Shown piece after piece: positions 26,093-34,477 of a DNA stretch of 64,000 nucleotides. Position 1 is the stretch's first letter, and each line of letters opens with the position of its first letter. Both the position numbers and the translations under genes were made by a program. A model generated the notes under the pieces. The model saw only the letters and a program-made list of their open reading frames with translations. It made no database searches and was not told where the DNA came from. Origin of the DNA: Lihuaxuella thermophila (GTDB lineage Bacteria > Bacillota > Bacilli > Thermoactinomycetales > Thermoactinomycetaceae); NCBI RefSeq assembly GCF_900110165.1, contig NZ_FOCQ01000003.1:286045-350044 (forward strand). Direction: 5' to 3'.

Positions 26093-29000
26093 TCATCCCA
26101 CTTCTTTCAACGGATCGCCTTGTTCGAGCTGAACATGTCCCTTTCGCTTCAGCTTGTTCCAACCGACGGAAATCCCCTTGAATGCAAAGATGAAAGATCG
26201 GACAACCACATAGGACATCAGCTGTCTGTATACAAATCGCTGGATAAACAGCCAGATCAGCGGCTTCGGACTTTCCTTTTCCAGCCGGAAGGCGAAGTAA
26301 GCGGCCAACAGATCAAACATCAGAAAACCGATGTAGAAAGTCATCGTGGTGACGGCATGATCGGTGAATAAACTTAAAATACAAAGCAGGTCTACGAACA
26401 GAGAAAATGTCTGCACCCCGTACTGAAAGATCCACATATTGGGGAGGGAAACAAATCCCAGCGCTTTTTGCTTTCTGGAGAAAAGAGCCCCCCTGTGTTT
26501 CCACAGGCACTGCAATGTTCCGTAAATCCAACGGGTTCGTTGTTTGATGAGGCTTTTCAAGTCCTCAGGTGCTTCCGTATAGGCGAAAGCGAGAACTTCA
26601 AACTCCACCTTGTAACCGTGGCGCAAGAGGGTAATCGTAATATCTGTATCCTCAGCCAGTGTATCATGCTTGAAATAACCGACTTCTTCCACTGCACTTT
26701 TGCGCCAGGCACAGATCGCACCCGGAACAACCGGGATACAGTTGAGATCATCAAAAGCTCGTCTTTCCAAATTAAATCCGGTTATATATTCCACATGTTG
26801 CCAGAGCGTGAGCAGATTCCTTACGTTTCCAACCTTCACATTGCCTGATACCGCAGCCACCTTCTCGTCCTGGAAGTGTCGCACCAAAAGGGGAATGGTA
26901 TGGTCGGCGATCAGGGTATCGGCATCGATGGATACGATGATTTCCCCTCTCGCCAAGCGATATCCCCGGTTAATCGCAGCCGTTTTTCCGCTGTTTGGCT
27001 GTGTGATCACACGAACTTGAGGGTTTCCGGCAAACTCCCTTTTGATCACCGCTTCGGTTTGATCGGTGGAGCCGTCATTGACGATAATCACTTCCAGCGG
27101 CGCATATTTGCTTTGTAAAACGGAATGAATGGTTTTATTAATCACTTTTTCCTCATTGTAAGCGGCGATGACGACACTCACCATCGGATTGAAACCCAGC
27201 AGTTGCGCCCCCCGGTCCAGCCACCGCACACGCCTCTTAAATTTGATTCGCTGCCGGAAGGAAAAGTACATTAAAAAGGCGACGCGGACAAATCCAATTC
27301 CAATTCCGGTGTAGATCAGGAATGTAAAACTGTGTTGTAACAAGCCGGTCACCGTAAATACGGCTTTGGCAAACGGCAGATAAATCCTTTCTTCCGGTTG
27401 AATGGCCGGCATCACCTGATCTTTGGATTTTCCGATCAGCTCACTTGCCGTGACGAATTGATAGCCTTGTGCCTTCAGTTTTTCAATCAATTCGGGCAGG
27501 GCTTTGACCGTTTCCGAACGGTCGCCGCCGGCATCGTGCAAGAGCACGATATGTCCCAGCTTCAGCTGCTCCATGATTCTTTCGGTAATTTGGCGGCTGG
27601 ACGGCTTCTGCCAGTCGAATGTCTCGATGTTTTTGCTGATCATGGTGTAACCGTATTGGCTCCCGCGCACCATCGCCCGAATTTCATCCCGGGTCTGGGG
27701 TTCCGATTCCACTTGATAAGGCGGACGGAAGGTAGTCAGGGTGTGGTCGGTAAACGCTTGAAACAGACGCTGGGTAGAATGTAATTCCAGCCGGACCAAG
27801 AATGGGGAAATTTGCCCCAAGTGCGGATGAGAATAGGTATGATTTCCGACCTCATGTCCTTCTTCATACATCCGCTCCACCAGGCCGGGATGTAAAACGG
27901 CATTTTCGCCGGTGATGTAAAAAGACGCTTTGATGTTGTGTTTCTTTAAGATATCCAAAATTTGAGCCGTATAGGCAGAATCAGGACCATCGTCAAACGT
28001 AAGAGCAATTTTCTTCTCTGCTGTTTTTCCATACCGCTGCACCTGAAGCGGCGCCGAAGGGGATTGGTAACCGACATCCTTAATCCAGTTTCCCTCTTCT
28101 AACTCAACGGAACGGCTCCCCTGTTTTTCTATAGCTGAGACAGATAAGATCTCCCCGTCTCCGATATACTCGGGAATCGGGCTGGTCACTTGCCTCATCC
28201 CCGAGACGGCGTCGGGCTTTCCTTTGAGCAAATCCCAAATGGCTTTATCTTCCGAGCCCAGCCTCCAAAACGCAATTCCTTCCGCCCCGTATTGATGGAC
28301 AAGCCGAAGCTGGTTATAAAAGGCAGGGGCGTCCAAAAACCAGACGATGTGCTCTTCGCTCCCTTTTTTATAGCGAAGGTAAGGGTTACTGCTGGCCGCG
28401 TCCCACTCCACTTTCAGCTGGTAGCGGTCGGCCAGCATCATCACTTGGTTAAAGGTTAAGGCTTTCGCAGGCTTGCGGCTGCCAACCGCCCAATCGTACC
28501 CGTATGTACCCAAACTGATGATTCGTTTGCCGGCAGGGACGGGCAGGCGCTCCAGCGACTTTTTCGTCCAGTTAAAGGAAGCGATGGGGCCCGGGGCGCC
28601 TTCCTCATGGTGCTCCTCGTACAGGATGACATCCAGGTAATCGGCATAGTTAGACAGAGCCCGATAGTCGTAAGCAGGATCATCGACGGGAACACTATGG
28701 ATCACTTTGAGCCCGTCCCGGTGGAAAACCGTCGACAATTCTTTGATAAATGCAGTTAATCGTTTTTTGTCCTGGGGTCTGACCTTTTCAAAATAGATAT
28801 TAATGCCCGCATATCCATGTTTTTTAACATCTTGATGCAGCTCATGAATCAAGCTGGCCCGCTTTTGCGGGGAAGCCAGCATTCGGCTGACCGCGGAACC
28901 GTCCCATTTTTGTTCCGTAAAGTTATTTAGTCTGGGAATGATTTGTACATGATGTTTTTTGGCCAGCTGATCCACATTTTCTTGCCTGCTGATGTCAAGG

Positions 29001-29749
29001 GTTAGATCGGACTGAAGGGAATACCATTCCGGAATGAGAACATCGATATCTTTGATATGACCCAGACTATTCAAGTCAAACCAGCCCTTTGAATCCCAGG
29101 GAACATAAAACGCATACGTGGTCAAATCTTTTGGCTGTTCCCGGCTGTCGGTCTCCGGAAACGCGGGGGCTGTTTTTTTCGAGTGATCAAGCCCAGCGGG
29201 GATGGGCTGGATCGACGGATCGGAGGGTGTCTTCTGCACCAGCGGGGTAACGACCGGATGATCGTACAGACTGATCCCGAACACGGTCAGAGTGATCAGC
29301 GAGAGAACGCCTAAAATGAGCAAGATTCGCTTCAAAAACGTCCATCTTTTTCCCAAATCATGAAAGACAAACATTTTTTCGCCATTGGTTAAATCTCTGA
29401 TATGTACATCTTTATAAATCCAGCGGAATGCCAAATAGCACAAAAACAAAAAAAGGATTCCCGCAATGACGTAGAGAGCCGTGGAATCAGGAGAGGAAAA
29501 GAAACGATCCATCCCTGACCAATGAGCAGCCACGACAATGAGCGGAAATAAGAGCGAGACAGAGATCCCCACATAAACGGCCAGCAGATTCAGGCGAAAA
29601 ATCAGACAGAGGATCAAACCCACGATCCATGCCGTGTGGCCAATCGGCAAGATTCCAAGCAGCACGCCGAGCGTTCCGCCCACCGCTCTTCTCTGATACG
29701 ACCCGAGAAAAAAGACGGAGAAAATCAGATTTGCTATTTTCCTTCTCAT
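26093..29749 (-). CDS. Three-domain membrane protein: GH18-like, NodB polysaccharide deacetylase and GT2 glycosyltransferase
   Basis: 1218 residues from the ATG at 29749 (AGAGGGA upstream). The order is: four N-terminal membrane segments (to ~150), a GH18-like domain (~225-520, YDYRALSNYADYLDVILYEEHHEEG resembles spore YaaH/YdhD folds), a NodB deacetylase (KKIALTFDDGPDS near 588; HEVGNHTYSHPHLG metal His pair near 637; FRPPYQ; IVLLHDAGGDRS), a membrane helix, a GT2 domain (VSVVIAAYNEE near 853, NDGSTD, SIDADT, AEDTDI, QRTRWIYG) and two or three C-terminal helices. It probably makes and trims an exported N-acetylglucosamine-type polymer in one polypeptide, like the poly-GlcNAc PgaB/PgaC pair fused. 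No partner genes adjoin it. Confidence 0.9.
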   Translation of the reverse strand: MRRKIANLIFSVFFLGSYQRRAVGGTLGVLLGILPIGHTAWIVGLILCLIFRLNLLAVYVGISVSLLFPLIVVAAHWSGMDRFFSSPDSTALYVIAGILFLFLCYLAFRWIYKDVHIRDLTNGEKMFVFHDLGKRWTFLKRILLILGVLSLITLTVFGISLYDHPVVTPLVQKTPSDPSIQPIPAGLDHSKKTAPAFPETDSREQPKDLTTYAFYVPWDSKGWFDLNSLGHIKDIDVLIPEWYSLQSDLTLDISRQENVDQLAKKHHVQIIPRLNNFTEQKWDGSAVSRMLASPQKRASLIHELHQDVKKHGYAGINIYFEKVRPQDKKRLTAFIKELSTVFHRDGLKVIHSVPVDDPAYDYRALSNYADYLDVILYEEHHEEGAPGPIASFNWTKKSLERLPVPAGKRIISLGTYGYDWAVGSRKPAKALTFNQVMMLADRYQLKVEWDAASSNPYLRYKKGSEEHIVWFLDAPAFYNQLRLVHQYGAEGIAFWRLGSEDKAIWDLLKGKPDAVSGMRQVTSPIPEYIGDGEILSVSAIEKQGSRSVELEEGNWIKDVGYQSPSAPLQVQRYGKTAEKKIALTFDDGPDSAYTAQILDILKKHNIKASFYITGENAVLHPGLVERMYEEGHEVGNHTYSHPHLGQISPFLVRLELHSTQRLFQAFTDHTLTTFRPPYQVESEPQTRDEIRAMVRGSQYGYTMISKNIETFDWQKPSSRQITERIMEQLKLGHIVLLHDAGGDRSETVKALPELIEKLKAQGYQFVTASELIGKSKDQVMPAIQPEERIYLPFAKAVFTVTGLLQHSFTFLIYTGIGIGFVRVAFLMYFSFRQRIKFKRRVRWLDRGAQLLGFNPMVSVVIAAYNEEKVINKTIHSVLQSKYAPLEVIIVNDGSTDQTEAVIKREFAGNPQVRVITQPNSGKTAAINRGYRLARGEIIVSIDADTLIADHTIPLLVRHFQDEKVAAVSGNVKVGNVRNLLTLWQHVEYITGFNLERRAFDDLNCIPVVPGAICAWRKSAVEEVGYFKHDTLAEDTDITITLLRHGYKVEFEVLAFAYTEAPEDLKSLIKQRTRWIYGTLQCLWKHRGALFSRKQKALGFVSLPNMWIFQYGVQTFSLFVDLLCILSLFTDHAVTTMTFYIGFLMFDLLAAYFAFRLEKESPKPLIWLFIQRFVYRQLMSYVVVRSFIFAFKGISVGWNKLKRKGHVQLEQGDPLKEVG

Positions 29750-30063
29750 GTTGCAATCCCTCTCCATATGCATAGATCAATCTCTGTTGAAACGGAATCT
29801 CAAATCCCGTATCTATGCAGCGAGTGCCCACAGGCAGATGATAATAGCAAAGATCATCAGGAGGGTGATTGAGGAAGATCCCCTCCATAAGCGTCTGATG
29901 TCTATTTTACAATGAAAATCTTAACTTTCTTATAGGAAATGGAACTTATTTTTTTATTCGTTGCATCCTCGTTTTTTGATGTATATTTTTATATAAACTC
30001 ACGCTCCATTTGCCGAATTGACATAAAAAAGATATCCTTTTTAAATAACCTCCGGAGAGGCAC

Positions 30064-30331
30064 AAAAGGATTTGGCTTTGGTTGAGGGAAGAAAAACCTT
30101 TCTATTGGGGACTACTCGGCGGAGTCGTTTTAAGTTTATACGGAGTGATCGCGGCTTTGCAGTCCTTTCCTTCGTTTGGCCGGGTTTATGCTGCTTACGG
30201 GGGAGTTTTTATCATCCTCTCCGTTTTATGGGGTTGGGGGATCGATAAAAAACTCCCGATCTTATGACTGGATCGGAGCAGGTATCTGTTTGATTGGAAC
30301 AGCTGTGATTCTTTGGTCACCCAGAAATTAA
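30064..30331 (+). pseudogene. ynfA: Broken ynfA (UPF0060 small membrane protein)
   Basis: The frame [19 protein letters not shown] ... [27 protein letters not shown] is a clear UPF0060/YnfA match lacking the first ~25 residues. At about 30257 the reading frame shifts; [22 protein letters not shown], the family's C-terminus, continues in another frame to a stop at 30331. Both the missing start and the frameshift mark it as dead (or a sequencing error at the shift). Its last ~24 bases are repeated at 31480, where they form the edge of the tandem duplication. Confidence 0.85.
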
Positions 30332-30334
30332 CAG

Positions 30335-30368
30335 AAAAAACTGCCACTGGCCTGTCTTTCTGCGTGGC
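30335..30368 (-). terminator. Terminator after lipoprotein copy 1
   Basis: Minus strand GCCAC ... GTGGC stem followed by AG and six T. A second inverted repeat (CCGGGATGGGTTG / CAACCTATCCGG) lies between it and the gene. Confidence 0.6.
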
Positions 30369-30462
30369 GGCTCTTCAGAAAGAACCCGGATAGGTTGGCC
30401 CTGAGTCAACCCATCCCGGTTTGAGGAGGCTCATATGATTACTTGCCGTTCAGTTCCCCTTA

Positions 30463-31230
30463 TTATTTGCTTTCTTTGATCACCGTTTTATACGGGTCCA
30501 GGCGGGTGGGGTCGATCGTCTGGACATCACCTGAAATATTGTACCTGACCAGAAGATGTTTGCCGGGATCTTCATCTTTCGGCGCTGATTTCAATTGGTC
30601 ATCATAGACAAATATTTCCATTATAACCTCATTAAAATTCATCTTTTTCAGCTCGTTCAGAAACCTCGCGATATCCTCTTTTTCCCGTCCGCCATGTTGA
30701 TAAATTTCTAACACCACATCTAATGACAAATCTTTGTCCCCTTTTTTCAGCAGCTCAAACACGGACGGGAGATCCCCTGTATATTTTGGTTTCGCTTTTG
30801 GATCCTTATAACCATAGGTCATACTTTCCAATTTTCTGAGATCCATGGTCTTACTCGCAATCTTTTTCATATGAGGCTTTAATTCATTTGACCAAAATTC
30901 ATCTGCATAAGAATCATTAAAGTCTTTAGGTGAAGTTCCAAGAATTAAGACAGGGGTTTTCCTTCCGTCTTTCGCATAGCCTTGTATAAAATAAGTACCC
31001 GTAAATTCATCACCTTTAATGATTTCCGTGACCACGAAGTCCTTCTGATAAGTCTCCTTCATATACTGAACCGCCGCCTCTTTGATCTTGGCTTCTTCTT
31101 GGGGACTCATTGTTGCCAGATCATTTGAAACGCTGGAAGTGGTACATCCGCTCAGCATGAGGGCCAGGATCATCACCATGCATCCGGCCCATGTCCCAAG
31201 CCTCTTCCCTACTTCTGCCAAGTTCATCAC
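30463..31230 (-). CDS. Predicted lipoprotein, tandem copy 1 (possible lipase immunity protein)
   Basis: 255 residues with a lipoprotein signal peptide, lipobox MLSGC, Cys29. The mature part has MSPQEEAKIKEAAVQYMKETYQKDF near the N-terminus and a repeated amphipathic pattern; no enzymatic motif is evident. About 85% identical in sequence to copy 2 (31635-32402), differing mostly in residues 85-125 and 205-215. It lies beside a secreted lipase and a type VII secretion locus. In Staphylococcus the T7SS lipase TslA is neutralised by surface lipoproteins TilA, often in several copies; the layout here invites the same reading, but no homology to TilA is shown. Confidence 0.8.
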   Translation of the reverse strand: MMNLAEVGKRLGTWAGCMVMILALMLSGCTTSSVSNDLATMSPQEEAKIKEAAVQYMKETYQKDFVVTEIIKGDEFTGTYFIQGYAKDGRKTPVLILGTSPKDFNDSYADEFWSNELKPHMKKIASKTMDLRKLESMTYGYKDPKAKPKYTGDLPSVFELLKKGDKDLSLDVVLEIYQHGGREKEDIARFLNELKKMNFNEVIMEIFVYDDQLKSAPKDEDPGKHLLVRYNISGDVQTIDPTRLDPYKTVIKESK

Positions 31231-31238
31231 ACCCTTCT

Positions 31239-31479
31239 CTATCGGGGAACTATATTTCCGTCCTCCCCATATTGATCCAACACTGGCGTATCTACCTGTT
31301 GCTTTGTTTTATCATCATACCCGGTAAAATTGCTGATGGAATGACTGCCGCCAATATCGAGATTGGCATCGAAGATGCCGTTATCCAACCCTTCATCCTC
31401 CGTCACATTTCCCTGTTTATCGATCACGTAGGTCTCACCCGGCCGGTAATTGACTCCGCCGACCAGATCGTTGTCATAA
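31239..31479 (-). pseudogene. Duplicated C-terminal fragment of the lipase
   Basis: Encodes VIDKQGNVTEDEGLDNGIFDANLDIGGSHS and so on to GEDGNIVPR, nearly the same as the last 80 residues of the lipase at 32411-33712 with one extra Gly. It is cut at 31479, where the duplication joint attaches the ynfA tail. It has no catalytic residues. It could still be translated as a fragment, but a functional role is unlikely. Confidence 0.85.
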
Positions 31480-31505
31480 TTCTTTGGGCACCGAGAAACT
31501 GACAG

Positions 31506-31543
31506 AAAAATGCCGCCACTGGCCTGTCTTTCTGCGTGGCGGC
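31506..31543 (-). terminator. Terminator after lipoprotein copy 2
   Basis: Minus strand GCCGCCAC pairs perfectly with GTGGCGGC, then CATTTTTC. It is the repeat-copy equivalent of the hairpin at 30335-30368 with a longer stem. Confidence 0.65.
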
Positions 31544-31634
31544 TCTTCAGAAAGAACCCGGACAGGTTGGCCCTGGGTCAACCCATCCCGGTTTGAGGAG
31601 GCTCATATGATTACTTGCCGTTCAGTTCCCCTTA

Positions 31635-32402
31635 TTATTTGCTTTCTTTGATCACCGTTTTATACGGGTCCAGGTGGGTGGGGTCGATCGTCTGGGCATC
31701 ACCTGTAATATTGTACCTGACCAGAAGATATTTGCCGGGATCTTCATCTTTCGGCGCTGATTTCAATTGATCTTCTAGAACAAAAACCGTTACTGAAACC
31801 TTATTAAAATTCATCTTTTTTAACTCGTTCAGAAACCTCGCGATATCTTCTTTTTCCCGTCCGCCATGTTGATATATTTCTAACACCACATTTAATGACA
31901 GATCTTTGTCCCCTTTTTTCAGCAACTCGAATACAGACGGAAGATCCCCTGTATATTTTGGTTTCGCTTTTGGATCTTTATAACCATAAGTCAGATGTTC
32001 CATTTTTCTGAGATCCATGGTCTTACTCGCAATCTTTTTCATATGAGGCTTTAATTCATTTGACCAAAATGCGTAGGGATACGAATCATGAAAGTTTTCA
32101 GGTGTAGTTCCGGAAATTAAGACAGAAGTTTTCCTCCCATCTTCCACATAGCCACGGATATAATGAATACCAGTAAATTCATTGCCTTTAATGATTTCCG
32201 TGACCACGAAGTCCTTCTGATAAGTCTCCTTCATATACTGAACCGCCGCTTCTTTGATCTTGGCTTCTTCTTCGCGAGTCATTGTTGACATATCAGTTTG
32301 AATGCCAGAAGTGGTGCATCCACTTATGATGACAACAAAGATCATCACCATGCATCCGGCCCATGCCCCTAACTTTTTCCATACTCCTGTCAAGTTCATC
32401 AC
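31635..32402 (-). CDS. Predicted lipoprotein, tandem copy 2 (possible lipase immunity protein)
   Basis: 255 residues, lipobox IISGC. Paralogue of copy 1 with identical length; the divergent stretch covers the middle of the protein (YIRGYVEDGRKTSVLISGTTPENF against the copy 1 version). It starts eight bases after the lipase stop, so lipase and this copy are almost surely co-transcribed and translationally coupled. That coupling is typical of toxin/immunity or enzyme/chaperone pairs. Surface-anchored on the outer face of the membrane, it could bind the lipase before release or protect the producer. Confidence 0.8.
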   Translation of the reverse strand: MMNLTGVWKKLGAWAGCMVMIFVVIISGCTTSGIQTDMSTMTREEEAKIKEAAVQYMKETYQKDFVVTEIIKGNEFTGIHYIRGYVEDGRKTSVLISGTTPENFHDSYPYAFWSNELKPHMKKIASKTMDLRKMEHLTYGYKDPKAKPKYTGDLPSVFELLKKGDKDLSLNVVLEIYQHGGREKEDIARFLNELKKMNFNKVSVTVFVLEDQLKSAPKDEDPGKYLLVRYNITGDAQTIDPTHLDPYKTVIKESK

Positions 32403-32410
32403 ACCCTTCT

Positions 32411-33712
32411 CTATCGGGGGGCTATATTTCCGTCCTCCCCATATTGATCCAGTAACGGCGTATCTACCTGTTGCTTTGTTTTATCATCATATCCGGTAAA
32501 GTTGCTGATGGAATGGCTCCCAATATCGAGATTGGCATCGAATATGCCGTTGTCCAGTCCTTCATCCTCCGTCACTTGTCCCTGTTTATCGATCACGTAG
32601 GTCTCACCCGGCCGGTAATTGACTCCGCCAACCAGATCGTGATCATAATTATAATTCCGGATCAGATCATCATAGTTGTCAAGACCTTCGTTGATGGTCT
32701 GCTTCCGGTTATCGGGGTCCAGCATGTTCACCCCGTAAACCCCCAGGATCGCTTCCGGGCCGAGCAGTGCCGATGCGTTTACGCTCGGGAACAGATTTTT
32801 ACCGGCAGCATTAAACGTGACGGCCGGAATTTTATACTGGGCCGACGAATCGACGGCCAGGTAGCCGCCCAATGAGTGGCCGGTCAGCACGAACTGATAG
32901 CCCTTATAATACGGATTATTGATTGTTTTTTCCACAAACTCCCTGGCTGAGGCTGCCTGGGGGTTAAAAGAGTCAAACCCTGCCGCCAGTATGGCATCTG
33001 CCGCAAAATCATTAGCTCCCCTAAGTTCAAACTGCGTTCCTCTGAAAGCAATGACAACTTCCTTTGTTGAATCTTTTACAAATACATAAGCCTGAAGACC
33101 ATTTAGTGAATTTGTTCTGTCTGCAACTATCCAACCTTCTTCCCCGAATGCTTCTACAAGATCATCACCCGAAATATTGTCTGAATAAACCAACTGTGAA
33201 ACCTTAGCCAAGGCTTCATCGCTTACCCTCACATGTTTTAACCTGCCGTAAGGACGGCTGGTATCGACACCTACCAATCTTGTTCCCCAATTCCTCAGCT
33301 GGGTTAATCCGGGTTGTCCCGGCAGGAGATAAGCGGCGCCGGCAAGCAACAAGACGGCGACGCCAACGATGAATTTCACGTTTTCCACAACGAATTCAAC
33401 AATCTTTGCCAGCGCTCCCTTGAGCCAATCCCAGAGGCCGGAGAGCTTGTCGGCGGTCCAGTCCCAGGCGCCGGATATGGCTTTGGCAGTCCGATCCCAG
33501 AACCCGCCCTCTTCCTTTACCGTCGGAGTGACCAGCTCCGTTTTCTTCGGGGCCGGGCCTTGTTGGAACTGGTTGAAATGGTCATTTACCTGGGGGACCT
33601 GAAAACTGCCCCCATCGGCATCAGCCGTACCGCTCCCCAGCATGCCCGCTCCTGCCAATGTCAGGAGAAAAATGATGACAAATCGATTCATACATTGAAC
33701 CATATCCACCAT
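32411..33712 (-). CDS. Secreted or membrane-anchored lipase (Lipase_3 / DUF2974-like alpha/beta hydrolase)
   Basis: 433 residues; the true start may be the internal ATG at 33691, which gives a textbook signal peptide (MNRFVIIFLLTLAGAGMLGS). Residues ~45-105 are a linker with amphipathic Trp-rich repeats (DWTADKLSGLWDWLKGAL), followed by one membrane helix (FIVGVAVLLLAGAAYLL, ~113-130). The lipase domain follows: SDNISGDDLVEAFGEEGW, VVIAFRGTQ, and nucleophile elbow TGHSLGGYLA with Ser near residue 277. It probably hydrolyses phospholipids or acylglycerols outside the cell. Its 3' end is duplicated downstream together with the lipoprotein gene. Confidence 0.85.
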   Translation of the reverse strand: MVDMVQCMNRFVIIFLLTLAGAGMLGSGTADADGGSFQVPQVNDHFNQFQQGPAPKKTELVTPTVKEEGGFWDRTAKAISGAWDWTADKLSGLWDWLKGALAKIVEFVVENVKFIVGVAVLLLAGAAYLLPGQPGLTQLRNWGTRLVGVDTSRPYGRLKHVRVSDEALAKVSQLVYSDNISGDDLVEAFGEEGWIVADRTNSLNGLQAYVFVKDSTKEVVIAFRGTQFELRGANDFAADAILAAGFDSFNPQAASAREFVEKTINNPYYKGYQFVLTGHSLGGYLAVDSSAQYKIPAVTFNAAGKNLFPSVNASALLGPEAILGVYGVNMLDPDNRKQTINEGLDNYDDLIRNYNYDHDLVGGVNYRPGETYVIDKQGQVTEDEGLDNGIFDANLDIGSHSISNFTGYDDKTKQQVDTPLLDQYGEDGNIAPR

Positions 33713-33977
33713 TACGGAAAACGGGTCACATTCCCGGAATGAGTTTTCGCTTCCGCTCGTGTTTTACCATATTGATTGCGTTCGAAGCAAGGCTTTGCCA
33801 TCAGACTGCACATCCGGGCCGGGCGTTCTTCGTTCTCCGCAACGGTTTCACCTCTCTTTACCAAAAATGATCCGGTCAGCCGGATGGCTTTTGAGCTGAG
33901 AAACAAATGATAAAAAGACCTTATTCCGGACCGGTCTATGTAAATGGAGATCTTCCGACCGGAACCATCCGTTGAAT

Positions 33978-34014
33978 CAAAAAAGGACAGGTTAACCCTG
34001 GGTCAACTCTGTCC
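33978..34014 (-). terminator. Terminator after the WXG100 gene
   Basis: Minus strand GGACAG-AGTTGACCC-A-GGGTTAAC-CTGTCC hairpin followed by seven T. It separates the type VII genes from the lipase. The whole 356-base gap 33713-34068 holds no other supportable gene. Confidence 0.85.
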
Positions 34015-34068
34015 GATCAAAGTATGTTTGAAACAAGAACTGGGTATGTTTGCAACAGAACCCGATGT

Positions 34069-34338
34069 TTAAGCCTGGTCTGTTTGACGGAATTTGGTTG
34101 CGATCTGGGTTAATGCCTGAGAGATGTTTTCCAGAAGCTGAGCGAAGTTATCCATATTTTTCTTGGCTTCTTGGAAGTCCCGGAAAAAACTTCGTTTGGT
34201 CATCCCTTCCCATTGACCCTCAAGCGATTGGATTCTCTGGTTCAAAGCATTGATGATTTGCAGGCTTTGCTCGCGTTTGGCCTGAAATTCCTTCGCTACT
34301 GCTTCCACTTCATCCGGATTGATCAGGATACGAGCCAT
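34069..34338 (-). CDS. WXG100-family secreted protein (EsxA/YukE-like)
   Basis: 89 residues from the ATG at 34338 (AGAGGAGG seven bases upstream). Helical hairpin with the WXG turn as W-E-G near residue 45 (LEGQWEGMTKRSFF), residues before it rich in Gln/Glu/Ala, C-terminal LTQIATKFRQTDQA. A classical YxxxD/E signal is not obvious at the C-terminus (KFRQTD is at the equivalent place). It is the small substrate or co-substrate of a type VII system, exported as a dimer by EssC, whose gene lies directly upstream. Confidence 0.93.
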   Translation of the reverse strand: MARILINPDEVEAVAKEFQAKREQSLQIINALNQRIQSLEGQWEGMTKRSFFRDFQEAKKNMDNFAQLLENISQALTQIATKFRQTDQA

Positions 34339-34477
34339 TGAAAAACCTCCTCTAAAATTCAATTAAATTATTTCTGCTAAAATTATACACAGATAGAAAT
34401 TTATTTTCAATATTCCACTATTAATTTTGTTTGAAAAAAATGTAACATTTCAGATTCAACAGATCTTGTACATACGG

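Larger units (their letters stand above)
30308..32651. repeat. Two-copy tandem duplication, 1172-bp unit
   Basis: Positions 30308-31479 recur at 31480-32651 with a constant offset of 1172 bases: the ynfA tail, hairpins, lipoprotein gene (30463-31230 and 31635-32402) and lipase C-terminus (31239 and 32411). The inner joint fuses lipase sequence ending CATAATT to the ynfA tail ATTCTTTGG, with a few bases of shared sequence. The copies have diverged by scattered substitutions, strongest in the middle of the lipoprotein, so the event is not very recent. Confidence 0.9.

Noticed and set aside
33712..33906. A 64-codon frame upstream of the lipase on minus
   Set aside because: No ribosome site and no protein-like pattern.
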